Positions 52,263-61,588 are shown, counted from the first letter of the stretch. The stretch is DNA of 64,000 bases from Acinetobacter calcoaceticus (GCF_900520355.1 NZ_LS999521.1:1240001-1304000); one strand, 5' to 3'. The notes: generated by a model from the letters alone, not told the origin. A program made the numbers and translations.

Positions 52263-53930
52263 ATGAGTATGTCTGAAAATGAAATAACCACTGGTAACTC
52301 AGATCATCGTGATACAGATGTTGAACTGGATAGCATGAATGATTTGCCAGAACCCCAAGAAAAGAAAAGTCGATGGAAGCCTTTATTAATCTGGCTCATT
52401 CCATTAATTGCTCTTTTAATCGCGCTTTCATTAGCTGTAAAAGCGCTATTGTCTCATGGCCCTACAATTGATGTGTCTTTTCGGACAGCCGAAGGGCTAG
52501 TCGCTGGTAAAACCACAGTTCGCTATAAACAGGTGGATATTGGTGTAGTACGGCAGATTGATCTTTCAGATGACCGTTCACACGTTATTGCCAGAATTGA
52601 TTTGCGCAAAGGTGCGAGTAATTTTGCAGCGAAAGATTCACGATTTTGGGTGGTGCGACCGCGTATTGGGACGAGTGGGGTTTCAGGAATAGACACCTTA
52701 TTGTCAGGTTCATATATTGAAGTGGATGGGGGAAAATCAGAAGAGGATAAGTTTGAATTTACTGGATTAGAAGTGCCGCCAGTCATATCCTCAGACGTTC
52801 CCGGAAAAGTATTTTTCTTAAATGCAGATGATCTTGGTTCGTTAGATATAGGTTCTCCAATTTATTATCGTCGAATTAATGTAGGGCAAATTACTGCCTA
52901 TAAATTATCTAATGATGGCAAGAATGTTGAACTACAAACGTTTATCCGCGCGCCGTATGACAAGTTTGTAACCACCGATGCACGTTTTTGGCAGGCAAGT
53001 GGGATTGATGTGACCTTAAACGCTTCAGGCTTTAATTTAGATACTCAATCTCTGGCAAGTATTGTCGCAGGGGGTATTGCTTTTGGATTCCCTGAAGGCT
53101 CACATGCTACGATGGCAGCGAATCAGAGTCGCTTTAATCTTTGGGACTCAAAATCTGATGCATTAAAAGAACCGGATGGTCAAGCTCGTGGTGTGATTAT
53201 GTATTTTGATCATTCATTGCGTGGGCTTACGGTCGGTGCACCAATTGATTTCATGGGTATTGAAATTGGTAATGTTAAATCAATAAATGCCGAGTTTTAT
53301 GACCACTATAAACAGATTCGTATGCGTGTTGAGGCGGTCATTTATCCTTCACGTGTTGAAAATGGTCAGGCGCTTAATCCAAACAGTGAAATTTTTAAAG
53401 ATTTTGTTGAGCATGGATGGCGTGCTCAAATGAGAACCGGAAACCTTCTAACGGGTCAAAACTATATTGCGCTAGACAGGTTCCCTAAAGCCAAACCAGC
53501 CACATTACAAATCTTAGGTGATAACCGTGTGGTGATTCCAACTACACCAACTGAACTGAGTGGCTTACAAGCACAAGTTTCTCAAATTGCAGACAAATTA
53601 ACGAAATTCCCGTTAGTTGAAATTGGGCAAGATGTGCGTAAAACGCTTAACAATATGAACACAGCCATTGAGTCTACCGACAAACTGGTTAAACAGTTAG
53701 ATGGTAAAGTTGCACCTGGTTTACAAGCAACCTTAGACGATGTTCGTAAAACTGTAAGATCATCTGAGTCTATTTTGTCGAGCGATGCGCCGTTACAACA
53801 AGACGTACGTAAAGCATTACAGCAAATGACCCGTGCTGCTGCCTCTTTACAGTTAATGTCAGACTATATTGAACAACACCCTGAATCAATTATTCGTGGT
53901 AAGACACCAGAGACCGATGATGAAAAATAA
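52263..53930 (+). CDS. pqiB: MCE-domain protein PqiB
   Basis: Inner-membrane-anchored protein of 555 residues with one membrane helix (WLIPLIALLIALSLAVKALL) and three MCE (MlaD-like) domains, each starting with a hydrophobic IDVSFRTAEGLVAGK-type strand. PqiB hexamers form a hollow needle across the periplasm. The upstream ATG at 52230 overlaps the previous gene; 52263 is preferred. The C-terminal segment is coiled (VRKTLNNMNTAIESTDKL). Confidence 0.92.
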   Translation: MSMSENEITTGNSDHRDTDVELDSMNDLPEPQEKKSRWKPLLIWLIPLIALLIALSLAVKALLSHGPTIDVSFRTAEGLVAGKTTVRYKQVDIGVVRQIDLSDDRSHVIARIDLRKGASNFAAKDSRFWVVRPRIGTSGVSGIDTLLSGSYIEVDGGKSEEDKFEFTGLEVPPVISSDVPGKVFFLNADDLGSLDIGSPIYYRRINVGQITAYKLSNDGKNVELQTFIRAPYDKFVTTDARFWQASGIDVTLNASGFNLDTQSLASIVAGGIAFGFPEGSHATMAANQSRFNLWDSKSDALKEPDGQARGVIMYFDHSLRGLTVGAPIDFMGIEIGNVKSINAEFYDHYKQIRMRVEAVIYPSRVENGQALNPNSEIFKDFVEHGWRAQMRTGNLLTGQNYIALDRFPKAKPATLQILGDNRVVIPTTPTELSGLQAQVSQIADKLTKFPLVEIGQDVRKTLNNMNTAIESTDKLVKQLDGKVAPGLQATLDDVRKTVRSSESILSSDAPLQQDVRKALQQMTRAAASLQLMSDYIEQHPESIIRGKTPETDDEK

Positions 53931-54627
53931 AAACCATCTATCTTTTCAACTTCCTAAAGCAGCCAAATGGCTGCTTGGGAGTGGCTTGTTTTTAACGGCA
54001 GTTGCCATGACAGCATGTTCGAGTTCGCCAACGCCAAACTATTATACGATGTCCCCTAAAGTTACTCCGGTCACCAGCTCAACTGTGCAGGTGATTGAAG
54101 TATTGCCAGTCGGGATTCCAGACCGATTAGACCGTGCACCTTTGGTGCTACAAGACAGTAGCGGCAAGTCTACGGTGCTAAACAATGAGCGTTGGACATC
54201 GACCATGGGTACGCAATTACGCGATACTTTGTCTGCGGGTCTACAGCAAAAACTAGGGGCAATTGACAGTTATAGCAGTGGGCTTGCTGGAAACAATCAA
54301 CCGTTATATCGAGTTTCTACAGACTTTTCTCATTTTGATATTATAGATCACAACAATATTAATATTGCTGTGTCTTGGGTTGTGAAGCGTCAGATACCTC
54401 CAACTCAATTAGAGTCAACTAATGCAAAAGTAATCACTAATAGAGGAGCTCAGCTCAATTGTAGAATTGCTTTTAAACAGCCGATTGATCAAAAAGCTAA
54501 AAAAATGGAAGCCATTGTAAGTGCTTCAAGTGAGGCCATGAGCCAAATTATTAATATTGTTTCTTCTTCGATCGTGGCGCTAGATTCAAACAAAAAAGCG
54601 GTTATTAGCAATGGTGTTTGTTCGTAA
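53920..54627 (+). CDS. pqiC: PqiC-like lipoprotein
   Basis: The 235-residue outer-membrane lipoprotein partner of PqiAB. The signal peptide ends in the lipobox VAMTACSSS, followed by the family start NYYTMSP (ABC-type transport auxiliary domain). Its start overlaps the pqiB stop. A terminator lies after the stop, so pqiA-pqiA-pqiB-pqiC form one unit. Confidence 0.9.
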   Translation: MKNKNHLSFQLPKAAKWLLGSGLFLTAVAMTACSSSPTPNYYTMSPKVTPVTSSTVQVIEVLPVGIPDRLDRAPLVLQDSSGKSTVLNNERWTSTMGTQLRDTLSAGLQQKLGAIDSYSSGLAGNNQPLYRVSTDFSHFDIIDHNNINIAVSWVVKRQIPPTQLESTNAKVITNRGAQLNCRIAFKQPIDQKAKKMEAIVSASSEAMSQIINIVSSSIVALDSNKKAVISNGVCS

Positions 54628-54645
54628 AACGTCTCGCTTTTAACC

Positions 54646-54686
54646 AACCCCTTTATTTGTGCAAAACAGATAAAGGGGTTTTTTAT
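54646..54686 (+). terminator. Terminator of the pqi operon
   Basis: The stem AACCCCTTTAT/ATAAAGGGGTT (54646-54656 and 54670-54680) is followed by a T run. It faces the convergent hiuH gene. Confidence 0.9.
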
Positions 54687-54687
54687 T

Positions 54688-55089
54688 TTAATTGCCTCGA
54701 TAGGTTGAATAACCATAAGGGCTGAGTAGTAACGGAATATGGTAGTGATTTACACTTCCATCTACTTTAAAAATCACAGGTACTTCTGCAAAAAAAGTTT
54801 GTTGTTTGTTCTTTTTAAACCAGTCTTCAGTTTTAAAGGTAACTTTATAAACACCTTGCTCTAGTTTTTTATTTTCTGGATAGAGTGCACTAATACGGCC
54901 ATTTGAGTCGGTCACTTGTTGGTTAAGTTTAATCCACTGGTTATTTGTGTTTTTTTCTAAAACCACTTCAACCTGAGAAGATGGCAAACCAGTTTCTAAA
55001 TTTAAAACATGCACACTGAGTGGATTACTCTGTGCAAATGTAGCCGAAGCAATAAATAAAGAAGATAAGGCAATAAATGATTTAGACAT
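54688..55089 (-). CDS. hiuH: Periplasmic 5-hydroxyisourate hydrolase (transthyretin-like)
   Basis: The 133-residue protein has a signal peptide (cleavage after TFAQ). The mature part matches transthyretin-like HiuH: LSVHVLNLETGLPSSQVEV at the start, HYHIPLLLSPYGYSTYRG at the end. The usual YRGS terminus reads YRGN. The enzyme hydrolyses the product of urate oxidation. In E. coli the periplasmic HiuH is next to the HprRS two-component genes; here a similar system is encoded just beyond the GlcG-like gene. Confidence 0.88.
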   Translation of the reverse strand: MSKSFIALSSLFIASATFAQSNPLSVHVLNLETGLPSSQVEVVLEKNTNNQWIKLNQQVTDSNGRISALYPENKKLEQGVYKVTFKTEDWFKKNKQQTFFAEVPVIFKVDGSVNHYHIPLLLSPYGYSTYRGN

Positions 55090-55098
55090 GATGAATCC

Positions 55099-55587
55099 TT
55101 ATGAATGAAAAATGGTTTCAATGGCTTTACTTGCACATAGATTGTCATTTTGAGCACCACCAGCACCCGCAACGCCAATCGCCCCGATCACTTGGTTCTC
55201 AAAACGAACAGGTATGCCACCTCCTAACAACAGTAAATTTGCCAGTGTGGTTAAATTTTTTGCATCGGGGTTTTGGTTACTGTTTTGGCTTAAAACCAAG
55301 GTCGAAGTTTTGGTAGATAGCGCCGTATAGGCCTTTTTCTCGGCAGCGATTAAATTATGTGGACCAACTAACTCATGCCGTTCAGCAGTTAAAGTGTTAC
55401 CACCACGGTCAACAATAACGACTGCAATGTTTTGATTTAGTTTTTTGCATGCCTCTTTAGCACTGTCGGCTAGCATTCGTGCAGTTTTAAGATCTAATGA
55501 ATAGACTTGATTCAAAGCAGGGGGCTGTGCAAAAGTACTATTACCCAATACCGCGGCTGTTAGCATCAGCCAGTTCAATTTGTTCAT
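55099..55587 (-). CDS. GlcG/HbpS family exported protein
   Basis: The 162-residue protein has a signal peptide (cleavage near TFAQP) and a GlcG/HbpS fold: IAVVIVDRGGNTLTAERHE, then LLLGGGIPVRFENQVIGAIGVAGAGG near the end. Family members bind heme or cobalamin or modulate two-component sensors, as HbpS does for SenS in Streptomyces. It is 9 bp upstream of hiuH on the same strand and divergent from a response-regulator gene, so a sensing role is plausible. Confidence 0.85.
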   Translation of the reverse strand: MNKLNWLMLTAAVLGNSTFAQPPALNQVYSLDLKTARMLADSAKEACKKLNQNIAVVIVDRGGNTLTAERHELVGPHNLIAAEKKAYTALSTKTSTLVLSQNSNQNPDAKNLTTLANLLLLGGGIPVRFENQVIGAIGVAGAGGAQNDNLCASKAIETIFHS

Positions 55588-55653
55588 GATGATTGCCTCT
55601 ATGTCGCTTTGAAAATCTTAAACAAATTGAATAATTCCAAGCATGACAATCAC

Positions 55654-55669
55654 ATTACAAAGTTGTCAT
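55654..55669. promoter_or_regulatory. CusR/HprR-type box between the divergent genes
   Basis: ATTACAA-AG-TTGTCAT differs at one position from the E. coli CusR box half-sites ATGACAA-N2-TTGTCAT, and closely matches the HprR box I recall. It lies 23 bp before the response-regulator gene and 67 bp before the GlcG-like gene on the other strand. Confidence 0.7.
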
Positions 55670-55691
55670 CTTTCAAAAGAGTCTCTACAAA

Positions 55692-56363
55692 ATGCGTATC
55701 CTTGTTATTGAAGACGAAATCAAAATCGCCACTTATTTGGTTAAAGGATTAAAAGAATCTGGATATCAAGCGGAGTGTGTTCATTTAGGGCTTCAAGGTT
55801 TAGAAATGCTAAAGAGAGATCAATATGACTTGCTTATTCTTGACGTGATGTTGCCTGACATAGACGGCTGGAGCGTATTACAAGTACTGCGCCAGTTCTC
55901 CAAAATTCCGGTTATTTTCTTAACGGCAAAAGATCAGGTGATGGATAGAGTCAAAGGTTTGGAATTGGGTGCGGATGATTACTTGGCTAAACCCTTTTCT
56001 TATATTGAACTATTAGCGCGTATTAAAAGCCTATTAAGAAGACAACAATATTTGCAGGAAAATGAACTGTCTATTAGTGATTTAAAAATGGACTTGGTCA
56101 GTCATAAAGTATGGCGTAATGGAAACCTGATTGAGCTGAGCAAAACTGAATTTAATTTGTTGCGTTACCTGTTACTCAACAAAGAGCAAATCGTGACGCG
56201 CAGACAAATTGGTTCCGAAGTCTGGAATATTAACTTTGATACCGATACTAATTTTATTGATGTGGCAGTACGCCGTTTACGAAGCAAAATTGATGAAGGG
56301 TATGAATTAAAGCTTATTCATACCATCCGTGGCTTGGGCTATAAAATTTCGGTTAGCTTATGA
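55692..56363 (+). CDS. OmpR-family response regulator, CusR/HprR-like
   Basis: The 223-residue regulator has a receiver domain with phospho-acceptor Asp51 (LLILDVMLPD), Asp8, Thr78 and Lys100, and a winged-helix DNA-binding domain. The last residues (HTIRGLGYKI) are typical. Closest E. coli relatives are CusR and HprR. The shared intergenic region has a near-consensus box, which supports autoregulation. It overlaps the sensor gene by 4 bp. Confidence 0.92.
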   Translation: MRILVIEDEIKIATYLVKGLKESGYQAECVHLGLQGLEMLKRDQYDLLILDVMLPDIDGWSVLQVLRQFSKIPVIFLTAKDQVMDRVKGLELGADDYLAKPFSYIELLARIKSLLRRQQYLQENELSISDLKMDLVSHKVWRNGNLIELSKTEFNLLRYLLLNKEQIVTRRQIGSEVWNINFDTDTNFIDVAVRRLRSKIDEGYELKLIHTIRGLGYKISVSL

Positions 56364-57763
56364 ACTTTAAATTTCTACGTTCGCTTGAAGTCCGTATTAC
56401 ATTACTGGTCACGCTCTGTTCTGCCTTAATTTTATGTTCAGTCGGCTTTATGACCTATTTAGGTATTAACCAAATTTTATTAAAGCAGCAAGATAAAGCT
56501 TTAGCAGACAGAATTAATCGCTTGGAAATTTTGCTACAAGATAGCGAAAATGTAGAGCAAATCATTGCGCGGCCTAAGCTTTATCAAAACATGCTCGGCA
56601 ACCAAGACAATTTGTTTCTGCTCATTCATAAAGATAAAACCTTAATTAATATCAATCCGCTCCATATTCAGTTACCTCAATTTGCAGAGCGTACAAGTCT
56701 CCAATTCCAAGACTTAGCTAGCAATGAATATCCAACGCGAATTGCGTGGAAAACCATAAAAATTAATAACGAGCCTTATCAGCTCATTGCAGGTAAACAA
56801 TGGTCTGAGCGGATTAATATTATTTTACCTTTTCAAAAGAACCTTTTGATGTATGTGATAGGAGGTGTATTTGCAATCTTTGTGCTTTGTATTTTAGCGT
56901 GTCATCTGGGTTTAAGGTCGCTACAACAGCTTCGCAAGCAAACACACTCTATTAACGTAAATCAGCTCCAGAAAAGATTAAATCTCTTAAATTCACCTTT
57001 AGAAGTTGAGCTGCTTTCAAAAGATATAAATCACATGCTTGAGCGTATTGAAAAGGGCTATACCCAGCTCAACCGTTTTTCTGAAGATATTGCTCATGAG
57101 TTCCGTACACCTTTAAATAATCTGATTGGGCAAACTGAAATTGCTTTAACTGGCGAACGCTCAGTTGAGCAATATGAAGATTTGTTGGTGTCTCATTTAG
57201 ATGATTACCACAGATTAAAACGCATGATTGATAGCATGCTTTTCTTGGCAAGAGCCGATCAGAAAATGGTTCTTGTAAACAAACAAGAAATAAACGTCCA
57301 AGATGTTATAGATGGGCTATGCCAGATTTTTGAATATCAGGCCGAGGAACAAGAGTGTCATTTTAGTTTCAACTTAGAAGCCCAGAAGTTATTTGCAGAT
57401 CCAGAGTTATTTCAAAGAGCAGTCTACAACCTTGTTTTAAATGCGCTCGTACATGGTGGTGATAAGCGATCTATTTATATCGCCACTAGACATAAAATGA
57501 CTGAGCATACGCAATGGGTGAGCCTGACTGTAATAACAGGTGGTATTTCAATTGCTGAACATCAAATTGAGCATCTTTTTGAAAGATTCTACCAATGCCA
57601 CTCAAGTCGAAGTGATGAGAACCAGACAGGTGGCTTAGGTTTATCGATTGTCGCTTCAATTATGGATCTACATCATGGCCTATATCGGGTCTATAACACG
57701 CTCGAAGGGGTATGTTTTGAGCTTAATTTTCCAATTGCAGATGTTCCAAAGAAATACAATTAA
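56360..57763 (+). CDS. Sensor histidine kinase, CusS/HprS-like
   Basis: The 467-residue membrane sensor has helices near 12-34 and 166-185, a periplasmic loop of about 130 residues, HAMP, the H-box FSEDIAHEFRTPLNNL with His246, an N-box QRAVYNLVLNAL, and a G2 box GGLGLSI. The G1 box reads VITGGISI and lacks the usual Asp/Asn. Four Cys lie in the membrane helices (20, 26, 177, 181), interesting because HprS is thought to sense oxidants through cysteines. Sensing of copper or of reactive oxygen/chlorine is possible; hiuH nearby favours the latter. Confidence 0.88.
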   Translation: MNFKFLRSLEVRITLLVTLCSALILCSVGFMTYLGINQILLKQQDKALADRINRLEILLQDSENVEQIIARPKLYQNMLGNQDNLFLLIHKDKTLININPLHIQLPQFAERTSLQFQDLASNEYPTRIAWKTIKINNEPYQLIAGKQWSERINIILPFQKNLLMYVIGGVFAIFVLCILACHLGLRSLQQLRKQTHSINVNQLQKRLNLLNSPLEVELLSKDINHMLERIEKGYTQLNRFSEDIAHEFRTPLNNLIGQTEIALTGERSVEQYEDLLVSHLDDYHRLKRMIDSMLFLARADQKMVLVNKQEINVQDVIDGLCQIFEYQAEEQECHFSFNLEAQKLFADPELFQRAVYNLVLNALVHGGDKRSIYIATRHKMTEHTQWVSLTVITGGISIAEHQIEHLFERFYQCHSSRSDENQTGGLGLSIVASIMDLHHGLYRVYNTLEGVCFELNFPIADVPKKYN

Positions 57764-57821
57764 ATCCTTATTAATGTTCCTTAATCTTTAAAATTCACAC
57801 TTTGTTCACAACCCTCTGGCG

Positions 57822-57835
57822 TATGTTTAAACATA
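57822..57835. repeat. 14-bp perfect palindrome upstream of the lipocalin
   Basis: TATGTTTAAACATA reads the same on both strands. It lies 25 bp before the lipocalin start and may be a regulator site. Direct repeats TTCACA at 57794 and 57805, 11 bp apart, precede it. Confidence 0.5.
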
Positions 57836-57859
57836 TGAAATAAATAGAAGAGGGTCGTT

Positions 57860-58423
57860 ATGAAATTATTATTTAAGTCACTTGTCATGAGCAGCAGTCT
57901 TGCAGCGGTTAGCTTAATGCTTCCTTTGAGCACCTTTGCCGACACAAATACGAAACCAGTGGCTGTTGAGTCTATCGATATTAATAAATACGCAGGTAAG
58001 TGGTATGAGATTGCACATTTACCTATGTTTTTTCAGCGTAATTGTGTAGCCAATACAACTGCAAACTATTCCATTAACGCAGACAAAACCGTTGGTGTTT
58101 TAAATAGTTGTACCAACAAAGATGGCAAAATGATTTCATCTGAAGGTGTGGCCTATTCGCAAAATGAGGGCAACAGTAAATTAAAAGTGAGCTTTTTGCC
58201 TTCTGGTCTAAGATGGATTCCTTTTACAAAAGGCGATTATTGGGTTTTAAGAGTTGACCAAGATTATCAGGTCGCTTTAGTCGGTGGTCCAAGCCAGAAA
58301 TATTTATGGATTCTTTCTCGTAGTCCTCAAATTGATGAGGTGACATATCAGTCTTATCTGCAAACCGCAAAAAGCTATGGCTACGACGTTTCTAAACTCG
58401 TTAAGACAATACAGTCTAAATAG
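57860..58423 (+). CDS. Secreted bacterial lipocalin
   Basis: The 187-residue lipocalin has the GKWYEIAHLPMFFQRNC motif at the mature N-terminus and a Cys pair (RNC, NSC) as in Blc. The signal peptide ends near STFAD without a lipobox, so unlike E. coli Blc it is probably soluble in the periplasm. Blc-type proteins bind fatty acids and lysophospholipids, often in stress. The neighbouring lipid-modification operon makes a lipid ligand plausible. Confidence 0.9.
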   Translation: MKLLFKSLVMSSSLAAVSLMLPLSTFADTNTKPVAVESIDINKYAGKWYEIAHLPMFFQRNCVANTTANYSINADKTVGVLNSCTNKDGKMISSEGVAYSQNEGNSKLKVSFLPSGLRWIPFTKGDYWVLRVDQDYQVALVGGPSQKYLWILSRSPQIDEVTYQSYLQTAKSYGYDVSKLVKTIQSK

Positions 58424-58543
58424 CGAAGCTACTGATTAGGAAGATTCTTATATTTATCTCTTAATCGAGTGAACTTCACATAAAATTCATTGCGCATTTT
58501 CTAAATTAGAACCAAAAGAAATGCTTTAGATCAGGAAGAATCA

Positions 58544-59515
58544 ATGTCTAAATTTTTTCTGCGCTGGATCGATAGCTGGTCAGATTCAGAAAATGCGCAA
58601 GTGGGTACTTCTAGCGAATATGTCCTTGAAAAGAAAATTCAATGGTTAAGAATAATTCCTTTTATTTTATTGCATATCGCTTGTTTAGCTGTGTTTTGGG
58701 TGGGGGTATCTTGGTTTGCAGTTGTCTTCATGCTGGGGTTTTATTTTCTACGCATGTTTGCAATTACAGCTTTTTTTCACCGTTATCTTTCACATAAAAC
58801 TTTTCAAACATCACGTATTGTCCAGTTCATTTTTATACTGATCGGAACCATGAGTGCACAGCGTGGGCCGTTATGGTGGGCAGCACATCACCGTTATCAT
58901 CATTATTTTACCGACACCAATCAGGACCCACATTCAGCGAAAGCAGGCTTTTGGTATTCCCATGTAGGCTGGTTTTTGAATGAGCAGAATTTTGCTATTC
59001 GAAAAAAAGTGATTAAAGACTGGTTGAAATATCCTGAGCTGATTTGGCTTGACCGATTTAGTTTGCCTATTGTGATTTTTACAGCTTTGGCAATTTATGG
59101 TTTTGGTTCGTGGCTTGCGCAACATTTCCCTGAGTTGGGAACTAATGGCTTACAGCTTTTGGTGTGGGGATTTGTGGTTTCTACCGTTCTCTTAACGCAT
59201 GCAACCTTATGTATTAACTCACTCGCACATCGTTATGGTTCACGAGAGTTTAATACCCCAGATGACAGCCGTAATAACTTTTTACTTTCTTTAATTACCT
59301 TAGGTGAGGGATGGCACAACAACCATCACTTTTACGCGGGTAGTGTGCGTCAAGGTTTTTATTGGTGGCAGATTGATATCACCTTTTATGTGCTCAAACT
59401 GATGTCTTTATTTGGTTTGGTGTGGGGACTAAAGCCAGTACCAGCGAAGGTCTATCAATATAAAAAGATTAAAGATCTACCGATAGAAAAAATTGAAAAT
59501 GGGGAAGTGTTATGA
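58544..59515 (+). CDS. Acyl desaturase (delta-9 type), membrane-bound
   Basis: The 323-residue diiron desaturase has about four membrane segments and the three His boxes HRYLSH, HHRYHH and HNNHH. It introduces a double bond in acyl chains, probably CoA- or lipid-linked. GGAAGA precedes the ATG. The 3' end overlaps the next gene by four bases, making it the first gene of a tight operon of lipid enzymes. Confidence 0.92.
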   Translation: MSKFFLRWIDSWSDSENAQVGTSSEYVLEKKIQWLRIIPFILLHIACLAVFWVGVSWFAVVFMLGFYFLRMFAITAFFHRYLSHKTFQTSRIVQFIFILIGTMSAQRGPLWWAAHHRYHHYFTDTNQDPHSAKAGFWYSHVGWFLNEQNFAIRKKVIKDWLKYPELIWLDRFSLPIVIFTALAIYGFGSWLAQHFPELGTNGLQLLVWGFVVSTVLLTHATLCINSLAHRYGSREFNTPDDSRNNFLLSLITLGEGWHNNHHFYAGSVRQGFYWWQIDITFYVLKLMSLFGLVWGLKPVPAKVYQYKKIKDLPIEKIENGEVL

Positions 59516-60774
59516 AGATTGCCATTGTGGGTTCGGGTATATCGGGACTTTATGCTGCATGGAAATTGTCAAAACAACATCAAGTTACCGTATATGAAAA
59601 AAATAGCTATTTAGGTGGTCATACTGACTCTCATGAGCTGGATATAGAGGGCGCTAAAGTTGCGGTAGATAGTGGTTTTATTGTGTTTAATGACTACAAC
59701 TATCCGTTATTTACCGACATGCTTAAAAATTTGGGAGTTGAAACTCAAAGCAGTGACATGAGTTTTTCGGTGAATAATCTGGTCAGTGGGCTTCAATATA
59801 ACCCCTCAAAAAAATGGTCGCTCTTTGCCCGTCCGCAGAACTTTCTAAACCGTAAATTTCTACAAATGCTCTCAGATTTGCTGCGTTTTTATGATGATAA
59901 TAAAAATATTGATGTAGCAGATTTTGACCCTAATTTATCTATTGAAGGCTATTTAGACCTACACAAATATAGCCATGAGTTCCGTTATGAGCATCTTTAT
60001 CCGATGTGTGGGGCATTATGGTCGGCTCCGGTTGAGCAGGTAGGTCAGATCCCATATCGATTTGTCGTGAGCTTTTTTCAGCATCACCGCATGCTACAGC
60101 TAAAAGAGCGGCCACAATGGCAAACAGTCAAACACGGTTCAGCAAGTTATATACATGCTATTCAACAAAACTGTCCATCCATTGAGTGGAAATTTGCAGA
60201 AGTAAAAGGTGTGAGCCGTTCACAAGAAACTGTGTTTATCGAAACAACTGAAGGGCAAGCAGAATATGACTGGGTGATTTTCGCAAGCCATGCCGACGAT
60301 AGCCTAAGTTTAATTAACGATGCTTCATCGCTTGAACGAGAAATACTAAGTCAATTTAGCTATCAAGATAATCACATGGTGGTTCACCGTGACACTTCAA
60401 TTATGCCTAAAAGTCGTTTGCAGTGGGCAAGTTGGCATGTACATGTAACGCCAACATCGCAAGTTCAAAGCAATGAGTCCGACATACATTATGGTTTTAC
60501 CTACTGGATGAATAATTTGCAGAATTTACCCTGCAATACTCAAGTTTTTTCTACTTTAAATCCGAATATGAAAATTAAAGCCGAAGACATCTTGGTTGAA
60601 CGCCAATATCGTCATCCTGTGTTTGATACTAAAGCGATTCAAACTCAATCTCGTTGGCAAGAAATTAACGGACAAAACAGAACTTCATTTTGTGGAGCGT
60701 ATTGGGGCTGGGGGTTCCATGAAGATGGTGCCCGCAGTGCAGCACGTGTTGTAGAGCAAATTTTACACTTATAG
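59512..60774 (+). CDS. FAD-dependent amine-oxidase-like oxidoreductase
   Basis: The 420-residue flavoprotein has an N-terminal dinucleotide motif GSGISGLYAAWKLSK followed by an acidic residue in VTVYEKN, and FAD-binding residues near the end (YWGWGFHEDGARSA). It belongs to the NAD(P)-binding/amine-oxidase group that is typically clustered with DUF1365 and Cfa-like genes in bacteria. The substrate is unknown. It probably dehydrogenates a lipid or cofactor in the pathway. Confidence 0.88.
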   Translation: MKIAIVGSGISGLYAAWKLSKQHQVTVYEKNSYLGGHTDSHELDIEGAKVAVDSGFIVFNDYNYPLFTDMLKNLGVETQSSDMSFSVNNLVSGLQYNPSKKWSLFARPQNFLNRKFLQMLSDLLRFYDDNKNIDVADFDPNLSIEGYLDLHKYSHEFRYEHLYPMCGALWSAPVEQVGQIPYRFVVSFFQHHRMLQLKERPQWQTVKHGSASYIHAIQQNCPSIEWKFAEVKGVSRSQETVFIETTEGQAEYDWVIFASHADDSLSLINDASSLEREILSQFSYQDNHMVVHRDTSIMPKSRLQWASWHVHVTPTSQVQSNESDIHYGFTYWMNNLQNLPCNTQVFSTLNPNMKIKAEDILVERQYRHPVFDTKAIQTQSRWQEINGQNRTSFCGAYWGWGFHEDGARSAARVVEQILHL

Positions 60775-60796
60775 AAATAGGTAAGGAGCTTTTCAA

Positions 60797-61588
60797 ATGT
60801 TATTAAATAAACTTGCTATAGCTCCTACACTTATTCGTCACCGACGCTATAGCCCCAAACAGCATCAATTCACATCGACCTTAAATTACTTATGGTTCGA
60901 TCCAGATCAATTAAATGAGATTGCAAAAGATTGCTCACTTTGGTCAACCAATCATTGGAATGTCTTAGAACTATCCAAAAATGATTTTTTAAATATGTAT
61001 CACGGGTCTATAAAGGAAAAAGTAGAAAAAGCGATACTGCAAAATAACAACTTACATATTAGACCAGACTGGCAAATCAGAGTATTGGCTTTACCTCGTT
61101 GTTTGGGTTTTCGGTTTAATTCGGTCGTATTTTATTTTGTTTTAAATAAAGCCGGAAAACCCGTATTTATTGTCAGTGAAATTACTAATACCCCATGGAA
61201 TGAACGAAAAGTTTATATACATGACTGCTCAAAACAACAAAGAAATATGAGTGATTATCAGAGTTTCGATTTTCATTTTGAAAAATCATTTCATGTTTCG
61301 CCGTTTATGCCCATGCAGTTGACTTACCGCTGGCGATTTAGTTTTTCAGACCAGCAAAATGTCATTCACATGCAGCTCTTTGAAGAACAAAAACAAGTGT
61401 TTGATGCAACTATGCGGTTTGAACTTGTGCCCATCACATTTCCTTCACAGCAGTATCGATATGCTCTTATGAACAGCCTAGCCCCTTTTAAAATGTTGTT
61501 TTCAATATATTTAGAAGCATTTAAGTTGTGGCGAAAAAAAGTTCCATTTTATCGTCATCCTAAAAAGATCAAGGTAGATAAGACATGA
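60797..61588 (+). CDS. DUF1365 family protein
   Basis: The 263-residue DUF1365 protein has the conserved block RVLALPRCLGFRFNSVVFYF near 96 and FHVSPFMPMQLTYRW near 172. Its role is unknown but it always travels with the flavoprotein and Cfa-like genes. AAGGAG precedes the ATG. It overlaps the next gene by four bases. Confidence 0.92.
   Translation: MLLNKLAIAPTLIRHRRYSPKQHQFTSTLNYLWFDPDQLNEIAKDCSLWSTNHWNVLELSKNDFLNMYHGSIKEKVEKAILQNNNLHIRPDWQIRVLALPRCLGFRFNSVVFYFVLNKAGKPVFIVSEITNTPWNERKVYIHDCSKQQRNMSDYQSFDFHFEKSFHVSPFMPMQLTYRWRFSFSDQQNVIHMQLFEEQKQVFDATMRFELVPITFPSQQYRYALMNSLAPFKMLFSIYLEAFKLWRKKVPFYRHPKKIKVDKT

Noticed and set aside
57794..57810. TTCACA direct repeats before the lipocalin as a proven CusR/HprR site
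   Set aside because: The 11-bp spacing fits OmpR-family regulators but the sequence does not match the box found at 55654, so it is only mentioned as a possibility.
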